NCBI RefSeq assembly: GCF_011064595.1
Contig: NZ_JAALJI010000005.1
Location: forward strand, 186,001 to 250,000
Reading direction: 5' to 3'
From: Paludisphaera soli
GTDB lineage: Bacteria; Planctomycetota; Planctomycetia; Isosphaerales; Isosphaeraceae
DNA length: 64,000 nucleotides
The notes below the pieces were generated by a model, which saw nothing but the letters and a program-made list of their open reading frames with translations, searched no databases and was not told the DNA's origin. The position numbers and the translations under genes are program-made. Below are positions 47,881 to 55,880 of this stretch, piece by piece (the stretch's first letter is position 1; every line of letters begins with the position of its first letter).

Positions 47881-49857
47881 TCAACCGCCCGAGGAAATCG
47901 GCGCGGGATCTCCCGGCCCCGGCCCCGGGGCCGGGCTAGGGCCGGGGCGCGAGGGGGCGGCCTCGGATTCGTCGGGGACGGGGGCGTCGGCCGGCACGGC
48001 GTCGAGCCCCAGGGCCGCGTGGTATTCCGCCAGGGCGGCGAAGTACTTGGCCTCGGCGTCGACGCGGAGGACCTCGGCGTCGGCCGCCGCCTGCTCGCGG
48101 AGGTTGAGGAACAGGACGGTGCTCCCCCCCTCGCGGACCAGGGCGGCCTCGGCGGCCTCCAGCCGCCGGGCGAGCTCCACGTTCTCGCGGTAGCGGACGA
48201 CCTGCTCGTAGGCCGTCGTCAGGGCCGACGTGGCGTCCTGGACGTCGGCCCTCACCCGATCGACGGCGAAGCGGGCCAGGGCGTCGATCTGGCGGATCGT
48301 CGAGTCGGCGGCGATCACGCGGCCCTTGGCGTACCGCCGCTGGATCGGCACGTCGAACAGGAGCGAGGCCTCCATGATGAAGGGCCGGAAGTCGCCGAGC
48401 AGGTCCACGGCGCGGGGGCCGAAGTTCTGCTCGGTGTACACGTAGAGGTTCATCGAGGGGAGGAGCTGGTTCTGGGCGTAACGTCGCTCGACCGCGGCCT
48501 TCCGCGCCTGGAGCCGCAGCGAGTAGATCTCGGGGCGGAGCCGGAGCGCGACCTCCAGGTCCCGGTCCAGCCGGTCGGGGTCGGGGGCCGGGGTCGGTGG
48601 GAACGTCCGGGGGAGCCGGCCGGCGTCGGGCAGGCGGGGCATCCCGTAGCCGTCGCGGGCGTAGAGCGACAGCTCGATGGAGGCCTGCTCGGCCCGCCGC
48701 TGGGCCGCGATCAGCTGCTGCTGCCGCGACAGCAGGATCCGCCGGAAGTCCGCCAGGTCGATCGTCCGCACGAGCCCGGCGCGGGCCTGGTTCTCCAGGC
48801 CCTCGTTGCGCAGCTCCGCGACCCGGACCAGTTCGCCGTAGAGCGCGAAGGTCTTGCCGGCGGCCACCCAGGCCCAGTACGACTTCGAGGCGTCCTTGAA
48901 GAGCGTGATCCGCTGCTTGAGGACGGTGGGCTCGGCCTTCCGGCGCTCGATCTCCGCCTGGTAGAGCTTGGCCCGGCGGGCGTCGATCTCGCGGTTCTTC
49001 AGGAGCGGCAGCTCCATGCCTCCCACGAAGGCGCCGCCGCCCCGGGTGTTCAGGTAGTTGTAGTACGTCGGGAAATTGCCCTGGGCGACGCGGTAGCCGG
49101 CGAAGAATTTCGCCCCCGCCCACGCCGTCGGCTGCTCGAAGAAGACGTCGTGGACGCCCCGGTTGTAGTAGCCCAGCGGATAGTTGCGGGAGTCCATGTT
49201 GAGGTTGAGGTCGAAGGCGCCCTGGGCCGAGAGCAGGTCGCCGGCCGCGATCCCCCGCTCCTGCAAGGTCGAGAGCAGCAGCGGGTGCGTCCCCTCGACG
49301 GAGCGGAGCACCTCGCCCAGGCCCAGCGGCGGCCCCGTCGCCGCCCCCAGGACCGCGGCCGGGGTCCGGGATTCGGCGTCGGGCAGCGCGGGGGGGAGCT
49401 CGTCGGACCGGCCCTCGGCCGCGCCCGGCAGGCGGGGGAAGAGCCGGTAGAAGGGGGAGCCGGACGGGACCGGGAACAGGCTCTCCGGCGGGGAGAACGG
49501 GGAGCCCGTGGAGGATCGCGGGGGGAGGGCCGAGGGGGCGCGGTCGAGCCCCGGCGCGAACGGGCCGGACGTCGAGTCGACGGGCGGGATCTCCGGCGAC
49601 TCCCCCATGGCGCGCGGCGGCTGCCCGAAGACGCGGCCGGGGAGGGTCGAGGGGGGGCTGTCACCCGCCGGGACCTCGCCCATCGCCCGGGGAGGGCCCG
49701 GCAAGAGGTCGGGCTGGGTCCCGAACGGCAGCGAGGTCCGGGGCTCGGACGGGAGGCTGATCGACGGCATCCCCTGGGCGGCCGCCCCCGGCGCGGCCAG
49801 GGCCAGGGCCAGGGCCAGGGTCGTCGGCGGGCCGAGGGTGCTCGTCCGGAGTCTCAT
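47881..49857 (-). CDS. TolC-family outer membrane efflux protein
   Basis: A protein of 658 residues, longer than TolC (~490). After a signal peptide (TLALALALAAPGAAAQG) comes a Pro/Ser-rich ~170-residue extension with the repeat PPRAMGE occurring twice. The TolC-like part (~190-630) has two structural repeats with long helices (EIERRKAEPTVLKQRITLFK; LRLRPEIYSLRLQARKAAVE; TTAYEQVVRYRENVELARRL). The C-terminus is again Pro-rich. Its start overlaps the hlyD stop by 4 bp (ATGA), placing it third in an ABC-HlyD-TolC operon, a complete type I secretion system. Confidence 0.85.
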   Translation of the reverse strand: MRLRTSTLGPPTTLALALALAAPGAAAQGMPSISLPSEPRTSLPFGTQPDLLPGPPRAMGEVPAGDSPPSTLPGRVFGQPPRAMGESPEIPPVDSTSGPFAPGLDRAPSALPPRSSTGSPFSPPESLFPVPSGSPFYRLFPRLPGAAEGRSDELPPALPDAESRTPAAVLGAATGPPLGLGEVLRSVEGTHPLLLSTLQERGIAAGDLLSAQGAFDLNLNMDSRNYPLGYYNRGVHDVFFEQPTAWAGAKFFAGYRVAQGNFPTYYNYLNTRGGGAFVGGMELPLLKNREIDARRAKLYQAEIERRKAEPTVLKQRITLFKDASKSYWAWVAAGKTFALYGELVRVAELRNEGLENQARAGLVRTIDLADFRRILLSRQQQLIAAQRRAEQASIELSLYARDGYGMPRLPDAGRLPRTFPPTPAPDPDRLDRDLEVALRLRPEIYSLRLQARKAAVERRYAQNQLLPSMNLYVYTEQNFGPRAVDLLGDFRPFIMEASLLFDVPIQRRYAKGRVIAADSTIRQIDALARFAVDRVRADVQDATSALTTAYEQVVRYRENVELARRLEAAEAALVREGGSTVLFLNLREQAAADAEVLRVDAEAKYFAALAEYHAALGLDAVPADAPVPDESEAAPSRPGPSPAPGPGPGDPAPISSGG

Positions 49858-51245
49858 TTCGGCCTCTTGCTCTTGACCTTGTCCTTCTCGCCGCCGCCCT
49901 CCTTGGCGTTCGGCTCCGCATCCGCGATGATCTGGGGGAAGCCGTTCACGCGACGCCACAGCTCGTAGCCGAGCCGGACCTCGCGGAGCAGCACCCAGCC
50001 CTTGGTGCGGACGCCCTGGCGGAGGTAGCGTTCGGAAGGCCAGGCCTCGCCCTCGGCGGGGAGGGCGACGATGCGGAACTTCCCCTTGCCGTCGTCCGTC
50101 GAGTCGACCAGGGCGACCCGGCCGCCGAAGGTCCCCACGGCCACCGAGGGCCAGCCGGCGAACTGCACCGCCGGCCAGCCTTCGAACTGGAGCCGGACGG
50201 GGTCGCCGGGCTGCAGGAGCGGCACGTCGTTGCCGTCGACCATGAGCTCCACGGCGAGCGTCGCCGCGTCCGGGACGAGGGTCGCGATCGGCTCGCCGTC
50301 CTTGACCTGCTCGGTCCCCTGGTTGACCAGGAGCCGGAGGATCGTGCCGGCCCGCGGGGCCACGATCTGCTGGGTCTGCTGGCGCCGCACCTTGACCCGC
50401 ACCTCCTGCAGCTCCTTCTCGCACTCGTCCACCTTGCCCAGGGCCTTCTGGACCTCCCCCTCGGCCTTGCGGATGTCCGCCTGGGTCTTCGCCGACACCT
50501 CGGCGAGGTAGGCCGCCTTGGCCTGCTTGTCGATCCTGGCCGACTCCAGCGCGGCCGAGGCCTTCTGATACTTGGCGGCGCTCTCCCGGTACTTCTGTTC
50601 GGCCAGCTCGCAATCGCGCCTTGAGGCCAAACCCTGCGGCAGGAGCCGCGCCAGGCGTTCGGACTGGAGCCGATCGGTGTCGCGGGCGATCTGGGCGGCG
50701 GCCAGCTCCTGCTGCTCGGCGAGGATCTTCTGCTCGGCCACGTCGATGTAGCTCTTGGCCGACTGGACGGCCATGTCCCGCACCTCGCGGAAGCGTTCGA
50801 TCACGTCGCTGTAGATCTTGACCTCCTCGGCGGCCGTCTCCAGCTTGTGCTCGCTCGCCTCCCGCTGGGATTCGATGGCGCCCATGTAGTTCGGGTCGTT
50901 GTCGGCGATCCGGGCGATCGGCTGCCCGGCCTCGACCCGGGACCCCTCGGCGACGTACCACTCGACGACCCGCCCGTAGATCGGGGCCTCGACGGTGAAC
51001 TGGCGGTCCAGCGGGTCGAAGCCGATCACCCGGCCGCTGCCGGAGACCGTCTGGCGCCACGGCACCAGGGCCAGCGCGACGGGAGCGGCGATCAGCAGCA
51101 GGGTCAGCGCCCGGGCCAGGAAGAGGGCCGCACGGGGCTGCTGGACGAGCCGGAGGGCCGGCATCTCGGCCGCGACGAGGTGCCCGCGGCGGCCGGCGAC
51201 GCGGGGGGCCTGGGGGGCGTGGATTTCGATCGCGCGGGTTTCCAT
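49854..51245 (-). CDS. HlyD-family membrane fusion protein
   Basis: A protein of 463 residues. A single membrane helix (LARALTLLLIAAPVALAL) lies at ~45-62, followed by SGSGRVIGFDPLDRQFTVEA and GRVVEWYVAEGSRVEAGQPI, one half of the biotinyl-lipoyl-like domain. A long coiled coil (~115-290) is interrupted by LLPQGLASRRDCELAEQKY, and the second half of the lipoyl domain is VAPRAGTILRLLVNQGTEQV. The C-terminus has beta-barrel strands and a Lys-rich end. It links the ABC transporter in the inner membrane to the TolC-like channel. Confidence 0.9.
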   Translation of the reverse strand: METRAIEIHAPQAPRVAGRRGHLVAAEMPALRLVQQPRAALFLARALTLLLIAAPVALALVPWRQTVSGSGRVIGFDPLDRQFTVEAPIYGRVVEWYVAEGSRVEAGQPIARIADNDPNYMGAIESQREASEHKLETAAEEVKIYSDVIERFREVRDMAVQSAKSYIDVAEQKILAEQQELAAAQIARDTDRLQSERLARLLPQGLASRRDCELAEQKYRESAAKYQKASAALESARIDKQAKAAYLAEVSAKTQADIRKAEGEVQKALGKVDECEKELQEVRVKVRRQQTQQIVAPRAGTILRLLVNQGTEQVKDGEPIATLVPDAATLAVELMVDGNDVPLLQPGDPVRLQFEGWPAVQFAGWPSVAVGTFGGRVALVDSTDDGKGKFRIVALPAEGEAWPSERYLRQGVRTKGWVLLREVRLGYELWRRVNGFPQIIADAEPNAKEGGGEKDKVKSKRPK

Positions 51246-51262
51246 CGGCGAGCCTCCGGCGT

Positions 51263-53449
51263 TCAATAATCCAGGTCCGGGCCGCGGCCTTCGATCGCCG
51301 CGGGGGCGTGGTCGGCGGGGCCTTCGATCGCCGCCGTGGCGTGGTCGAAGCGGCCCCCCCGCAGGCGGACGCAGCGGTCGCAGCGCCGCGCCACGTCCTG
51401 GTCGTGGGTGATCACCAGCAGGGTCCACGGGGCCGAGTCGTCGAAGACGGTCTCCAGCACCCGCCGCCGGGAGTCCAGGTCCAGGCCGTCGAGCGACTCG
51501 TCGAGGACCAGGAGCCGGGGGCGTCCGGCGAGCGCCCGCGCCAGCATCAGCCGGCGGGCCTGGCCCTGCGAGATCGGCGCGCCGTGGGGCGCGAGCCGCG
51601 TGTGCAGGCCCTCGTCGAGCGTCGCGAACTCGTCGGTCAGGCCCACCGACTCCAGGGCCTCGTAGGCGTCCGCCTGCGAGATCCGGGGTCGGCCCATCCG
51701 GACGTTCTCCAGGATCGTCCCCTCGATCACGTCGAGCCCCTTCACCAGGGCCGCGCGTTCGCGGATCGAATCCAGCCGCAGGTCGCGGAGGTTCACGCCG
51801 TCGAGCGCCACGTGCCCGGCCGTCGGCGCGCGAAGGCCGAGGATCAGGTCGGCCAGGGTGCTCTTGCCCGAGCCCCCGGGGCCCACCACCGCCACCCGCT
51901 CGCCCGGGGCCAGCGACAGGTCGAGCCGGTCGAGGACCGGCCGGCGGCCCCCGTACGCATAGCTCAGCCCCCGCAGCCCCAGCTCCGCCCCGCCGGCCGT
52001 CGTCGCCGGCGGCTCGCCGTCGCGACGCTCCATCGGCAGGTCGATCAGGTGGCCGATCTTGTCGACCGCCGCCATCAGGTCGTACCAGCCCTCCAGGTGC
52101 TTGCCCAGCTTGGCGAACGAGCCGGCGACCGTGGCCACGATCAGCTCGGCGGCCACCAGCTGCCCCAGGGTCAGCTGGCCCTGGATCACCAGCCAGCCCC
52201 CCAGCCCCAGCAAGGCCGCCGTCGACGCCGCCTGGAACCCCAGCGCGAAGACGACCTGGCGCAGGACGACGGCGAAATGCTCGCCCCGCGCCGTCAGGTA
52301 CGCCCGCGTCAGGGCGTCCGCGCGGGCCATGGCGAACTCCGCGCCGCCGTCGTGCTTGAACGCCAGGGGCGAGCGGGCCAGCTCCTCCAGCGAGGCGGCG
52401 ACCGCGTACTTCGCCCGCGACTCCCGTATGCTCGTGGCGACCGCCCCCCGGCCCAGCAGGAAGACGGCGAAGGCCAAAGCCGCGAGGATCACCAGGTCGA
52501 AGCTCAGCAGGTACGGGTGGTAGAACGCCAGCACCACCAGCCCGAAGAACGCCTGGATGACCAGCGTGAGCCCGTCCAGCAGCAGCGAGGCCCCCACCTT
52601 CTGCACCGTCATCACGTCGAAGAAGCGGTTCGCCAGCTCCGGGCCGTACTCGCGGTCGTAGGCGTCGACGCGCACCCGGGGCAGGCGGTGCGCCAGGTCC
52701 GACGCCACCCGGACGAACAGCCGGCGCTGGAGGATCTCCACGACGAACGTCTGCAGCGACCGGATGGCCGCCGCCAGCGACAGGCAGACCAGCAACACCA
52801 GCGACAGGACCACGAGCTGCTGGGTCAGCAGGCTCATCGCCACCGTGGAGACCAGGGACTCCACCGCCAGCGGCGTGGCCAGCGACAGCAGCCCCACCGC
52901 CACCGCGAAGGCCGACACCACCCGCACGTCCTGCGCCTCGGGGCGGATCAGCCCCACCAGCCGCCGGAACGGCGTCATCGCCTCGTGGCCGTGGTGGTCG
53001 TGGCCGTGGCCGCCGTGCGGCGACGAGCACGTCGCGAGGGCCTGCACGAGCGCCCAATCCGCCGGCTCGGCGGGGTTCGCCAGGCCCAGCAGCCCGGCCA
53101 GCTCCGCCTCGCCGACCCAGCGGTCGGCCTCCCCCTCGGCGATCGCGGCGACCCGCGTCCGGCGGCCCCGGCGGCCCGTCGCCACCACCCAGCGGCCGCC
53201 GCCGAAGGCCGCGACCGGCGTGACCGGCGAGGCCGTCGCCAGGGCCTCCCGCAACGGGGCCTTCACCCCGACCACGCGGAGCCCGACATCCCCGCCGACC
53301 CGCTTCAAGAGGGCCGGCCAGATCGCCCCCGTCTCGCCCGGGATCTCCCGCCAGGCCCGACTCAGCGAGGAACGAGCCAGCCGGGGGTCGAACTCCACCC
53401 CGGTCGTCTCGGCGAGATATTCGAGCGTCTCCAGGAAGTCTCCGCCCAT
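51263..53449 (-). CDS. ABC transporter of a type I secretion system, with His-rich linker
   Basis: A protein of 728 residues. The first ~140 form a degenerate cytoplasmic domain like the inactive C39 domain of HlyB-type exporters, with no catalytic Cys/His pair evident. A linker GGHGHDHHGHE (~146-156) is strikingly His-rich. Six membrane helices follow (~175-440), then the ATPase: Walker A GPGGSGKST (~526), the signature ISQGQARR in place of LSGGQ, Walker B LLVLDESLDGLD and the His switch VITHDQD. GGAGGG stands before the ATG. First gene of the secretion operon; 17 bp separate it from hlyD. No obvious substrate gene is adjacent. Confidence 0.88.
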   Translation of the reverse strand: MGGDFLETLEYLAETTGVEFDPRLARSSLSRAWREIPGETGAIWPALLKRVGGDVGLRVVGVKAPLREALATASPVTPVAAFGGGRWVVATGRRGRRTRVAAIAEGEADRWVGEAELAGLLGLANPAEPADWALVQALATCSSPHGGHGHDHHGHEAMTPFRRLVGLIRPEAQDVRVVSAFAVAVGLLSLATPLAVESLVSTVAMSLLTQQLVVLSLVLLVCLSLAAAIRSLQTFVVEILQRRLFVRVASDLAHRLPRVRVDAYDREYGPELANRFFDVMTVQKVGASLLLDGLTLVIQAFFGLVVLAFYHPYLLSFDLVILAALAFAVFLLGRGAVATSIRESRAKYAVAASLEELARSPLAFKHDGGAEFAMARADALTRAYLTARGEHFAVVLRQVVFALGFQAASTAALLGLGGWLVIQGQLTLGQLVAAELIVATVAGSFAKLGKHLEGWYDLMAAVDKIGHLIDLPMERRDGEPPATTAGGAELGLRGLSYAYGGRRPVLDRLDLSLAPGERVAVVGPGGSGKSTLADLILGLRAPTAGHVALDGVNLRDLRLDSIRERAALVKGLDVIEGTILENVRMGRPRISQADAYEALESVGLTDEFATLDEGLHTRLAPHGAPISQGQARRLMLARALAGRPRLLVLDESLDGLDLDSRRRVLETVFDDSAPWTLLVITHDQDVARRCDRCVRLRGGRFDHATAAIEGPADHAPAAIEGRGPDLDY

Positions 53450-53584
53450 CGACCCTCCTTCGTCGGGGATCCGCCCGCCGACCCGGCCGAGGACGGGAGC
53501 GATCGCGGCCGGAGGCCCGATCCCCTACGAAGGACTATAGACTTTCTTGTCGCGTAATCAAGGTCGTCTTCGAGCCGGCCGGCG

Positions 53585-54214
53585 TCAGGCCGAGGTCGAG
53601 GCGGCCGGATCCGGGAGCGGCGGCAGCCGGTGGCCCAGCCGCTTCAGGCGGAGCGCCAGCGCGACCCAGGTCCAGCCGGTGAAGATCATGTCGATCCCCA
53701 CGAACAGGCCCACGACCCAGAGCGAGGTCTCGGGCCAGCCCTGCCAGATCAGCAAGCCCAGGCCCAGTTGCAGCAGCCCGCCGACGAACACCCAGCCCCA
53801 CTGCGGGAACTGGTACCAGGCCGAGACGATCGTCCGGAAGGCCCCGCCCACCAGCAGCACGCAGGCCAAAAGCAGCGTGACCGCGGCCATCGCCTCGATC
53901 GGGCGGTTGAGGAACAGCACCCCCATCACCGCGTACAGGACGCCCATCAAGAGGACCAGGAAGAACCCGCTCCAGTCCCGCGTCCAGAAGGCCCCGACGA
54001 GCTGCGCCACGCCCGCCATGATCAGCAGCACGCCGATCGTCAGGACCGTCGCCACGGACGAGATGAACGGCGCGGCGATCGCGAACATCCCGAACGCGAC
54101 CAGGGCGATGCCCAGGATCAGGAGCCAGATCCAGCGGCCCCGGATCGCTTCCAGCTCGTGCCGCAGCTCCCGACGGAACCGCACGACCTCGACGCCTCTC
54201 GCCTCGGTGCTCAT
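53585..54214 (-). CDS. HdeD/DUF308-family membrane protein
   Basis: A protein of 209 residues with about six short membrane helices in DUF308 pairs: RWIWLLILGIALVAFGMFAI, TVLTIGVLLIMAGVAQLVGA, GVLYAVMGVLFLNRP, AAVTLLLACVLLVGGAFRTI, and GWPETSLWVVGLFVGIDMIF near the end. HdeD-type proteins are linked to acid resistance in enterobacteria, but the role elsewhere is unknown. Length and order of helices fit the family well. Confidence 0.9.
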   Translation of the reverse strand: MSTEARGVEVVRFRRELRHELEAIRGRWIWLLILGIALVAFGMFAIAAPFISSVATVLTIGVLLIMAGVAQLVGAFWTRDWSGFFLVLLMGVLYAVMGVLFLNRPIEAMAAVTLLLACVLLVGGAFRTIVSAWYQFPQWGWVFVGGLLQLGLGLLIWQGWPETSLWVVGLFVGIDMIFTGWTWVALALRLKRLGHRLPPLPDPAASTSA

Positions 54215-54257
54215 GGCCTTACCTCGCGGAGATGGAGGGGGGATTCGGAGGTCGCGC

Positions 54258-54839
54258 TCAGGCGTCGGGGCCGCGTCGACGTCGACGCGACCGGTGGGCC
54301 CCCGCCGCGCACGCCAGCCCGCCGAGCATCAGCGCCAGGGCGGGAGGCTCGGCGACGACGGGGGGGGCGGCCGTCAGGTCCAGCACGATGCGCGACCCGG
54401 AAGTGAACGACAACCGCGCCCAGTTGACGGCCAGGGCGCCCTCGTGGAACGTCACGTTCGCCGCCGAGAATCGGGACACGTTGGTCGCCGCGTTGATCGC
54501 GACCCCGATGATCGACGGCGCGTCGGCGAAGGTCAAGAGGTTGCCGTTCTCGATGTAAAGTCCGTCCTGGTTCAGCGACGCCGCCGACGCCGACCAGACG
54601 ACCGGGGATCGATACTCGTAGATGATCTGCGAGTCGGTGGCGATCACGTCGAAGTAGTTCGCGAACCGCGCGTGCGCCTGCCCGTCGGCCGTGAACGTCG
54701 TCCCCGCGCCCGACTTCGAGCCGTAGGCGTAATACTGGGAGGTGATCGTGCTCCCCAGGAAGCCCGCCGAGGCGGTCGCGGAGGCCGCCAGCCAGGCGAT
54801 CGCCGCCAACGAGAAGGTGCCGAACCGGGTGCGGGTCAT
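54258..54839 (-). CDS. PEP-CTERM-like exported protein
   Basis: A protein of 193 residues. It has a signal peptide (SLAAIAWLAASATASAG) and a beta-rich, Asn/Ser/Tyr-containing mature domain. The C-terminus VVAEPPALALMLGGLACAAG followed by HRSRRRRR is a PEP-CTERM-type sorting signal (EP, hydrophobic helix, Arg cluster), with EPP in place of PEP. Such proteins are processed by exosortase and linked to exopolysaccharide. No exosortase gene is in the window. Closest in length to other planctomycete PEP-CTERM proteins of unknown role. Confidence 0.78.
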   Translation of the reverse strand: MTRTRFGTFSLAAIAWLAASATASAGFLGSTITSQYYAYGSKSGAGTTFTADGQAHARFANYFDVIATDSQIIYEYRSPVVWSASAASLNQDGLYIENGNLLTFADAPSIIGVAINAATNVSRFSAANVTFHEGALAVNWARLSFTSGSRIVLDLTAAPPVVAEPPALALMLGGLACAAGAHRSRRRRRGPDA

Positions 54840-55300
54840 GGTGTCGCTCCTTGAGGATGCCCCGGGCGTCTCCCGCCCGGACTTCAGCGCCTCGGCCTCC
54901 CGGCCCGGGATCGCCGTGGCCGCATGCCGCCACGCATAACGTAGGACGTCGCCGGCGGCCGTGAGATCGATGAGGCCGGAAAATCGCTCGAACTCGGGCG
55001 ACCGGCCCGACGCCGGGACCCTTGCGCCCGGCGGGGTCCCTGAACCGGGTGGCCCCTCGTGCTCTCGTGGTCCGGGCGGCCCGCCCGGATGTGGAAGGCC
55101 TGGGCTCCCGCCGTCCGGGCGGGCCGCCCGGACCACGAGGAGACGAAGACGCCGTGGGGTTCATGCTCGCCGGGGTCGAGGGCGATCCCCACCCGGCGGG
55201 TCGCGCTTGGCCGGCGTCGGCGAGTCGGTCATAATCCGTCGTGGGACGGGCGCGGTCGGCGCGCCGGCCGCCCGTTCGATCCGAGAGCGATGAAGCCGCG
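54840..55300. other. Divergent intergenic region with a 26-bp perfect inverted repeat
   Basis: About 460 bp between the PEP-CTERM-like gene and the acetyltransferase gene. Bases 55064-55089 and 55114-55139 are perfect inverted copies (26 bp, containing TCGTGGTCCGGGCGGCCCGC), with a 24-bp spacer. Outside these arms the region holds ordinary G+C-rich sequence and presumably two promoters, not identifiable. Confidence 0.6.
55064..55139. repeat. 26-bp inverted repeat, MITE-like
   Basis: Two exact 26-bp arms with a 24-bp loop. The arms contain internal dyads (GGGCGGCCCGCCC). The length, perfection and divergent location, where a terminator is not expected, suggest a small repeat element rather than a terminator. 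Confidence 0.7.
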
Positions 55301-55855
55301 ATGACCGATCATCCGAGCCCGGGACCGCCGATCGTCGTCCGCGACGCCCTGGGGTCCGACATGGAGGCCGTCCGGGCCGTCTACGCCCACCACGTCCTGA
55401 ACGGGCGGGCGACCCTGGAAGAGGTCCCCCCCACGACCGAGGAGATGGCCGTTCGCCGCGAGGCGGTCCTCGCCCTGGGCCTCCCCTACCTCGTGGCCGA
55501 GCGGGACGGCCGGATCGTCGGCTACTGCTACGCGTCGACCTACCGCCCGCGCGCGGGGTATCGGTTCACGGTCGAGGATTCAATCTACGTCGCCGACGGC
55601 TTCGCCCGGCGGGGGATCGGCTCGGCGCTGCTCGGGGCCCTGATCGAGCGCTGCGAGGCCGGCCCCTGGCGGCAGATGCTCGCCGTGGTGGGCGACGGCG
55701 GCAACCCGGCCTCGATCCACCTCCATCGCCGGTTCGGCTTCGAGCCGGTCGGCTCGATGAAGTCCGTCGGCTACAAGCTCGGCCGCTGGGTCGACGTGGT
55801 CGTCATGCAGCGCAGCCTGGGGCCGGGAGGTTCCACGCCGCCCGCCCCGGTTTGA
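55301..55855 (+). CDS. GNAT-family N-acetyltransferase (phosphinothricin-acetyltransferase-like)
   Basis: A protein of 184 residues. It has the pat/bar-like features VVRDALGSDMEAVRAVYAHH, a VLNGRATLEEVPPT strand, YLVAERDGRIVGYCYASTYR, SIYVADGFARRGIGSALLGA (acetyl-CoA-binding loop RRGIGSAL) and AVVGDGGNPASIHLHRRFGF. Relatives acetylate phosphinothricin, methionine sulfone or similar amino compounds; the true substrate here is unknown. The ATG at 55301 begins the fold directly. Confidence 0.93.
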   Translation: MTDHPSPGPPIVVRDALGSDMEAVRAVYAHHVLNGRATLEEVPPTTEEMAVRREAVLALGLPYLVAERDGRIVGYCYASTYRPRAGYRFTVEDSIYVADGFARRGIGSALLGALIERCEAGPWRQMLAVVGDGGNPASIHLHRRFGFEPVGSMKSVGYKLGRWVDVVVMQRSLGPGGSTPPAPV

Positions 55856-55880
55856 GGGCGGGTGGTCGGTCCGGCTCGGC

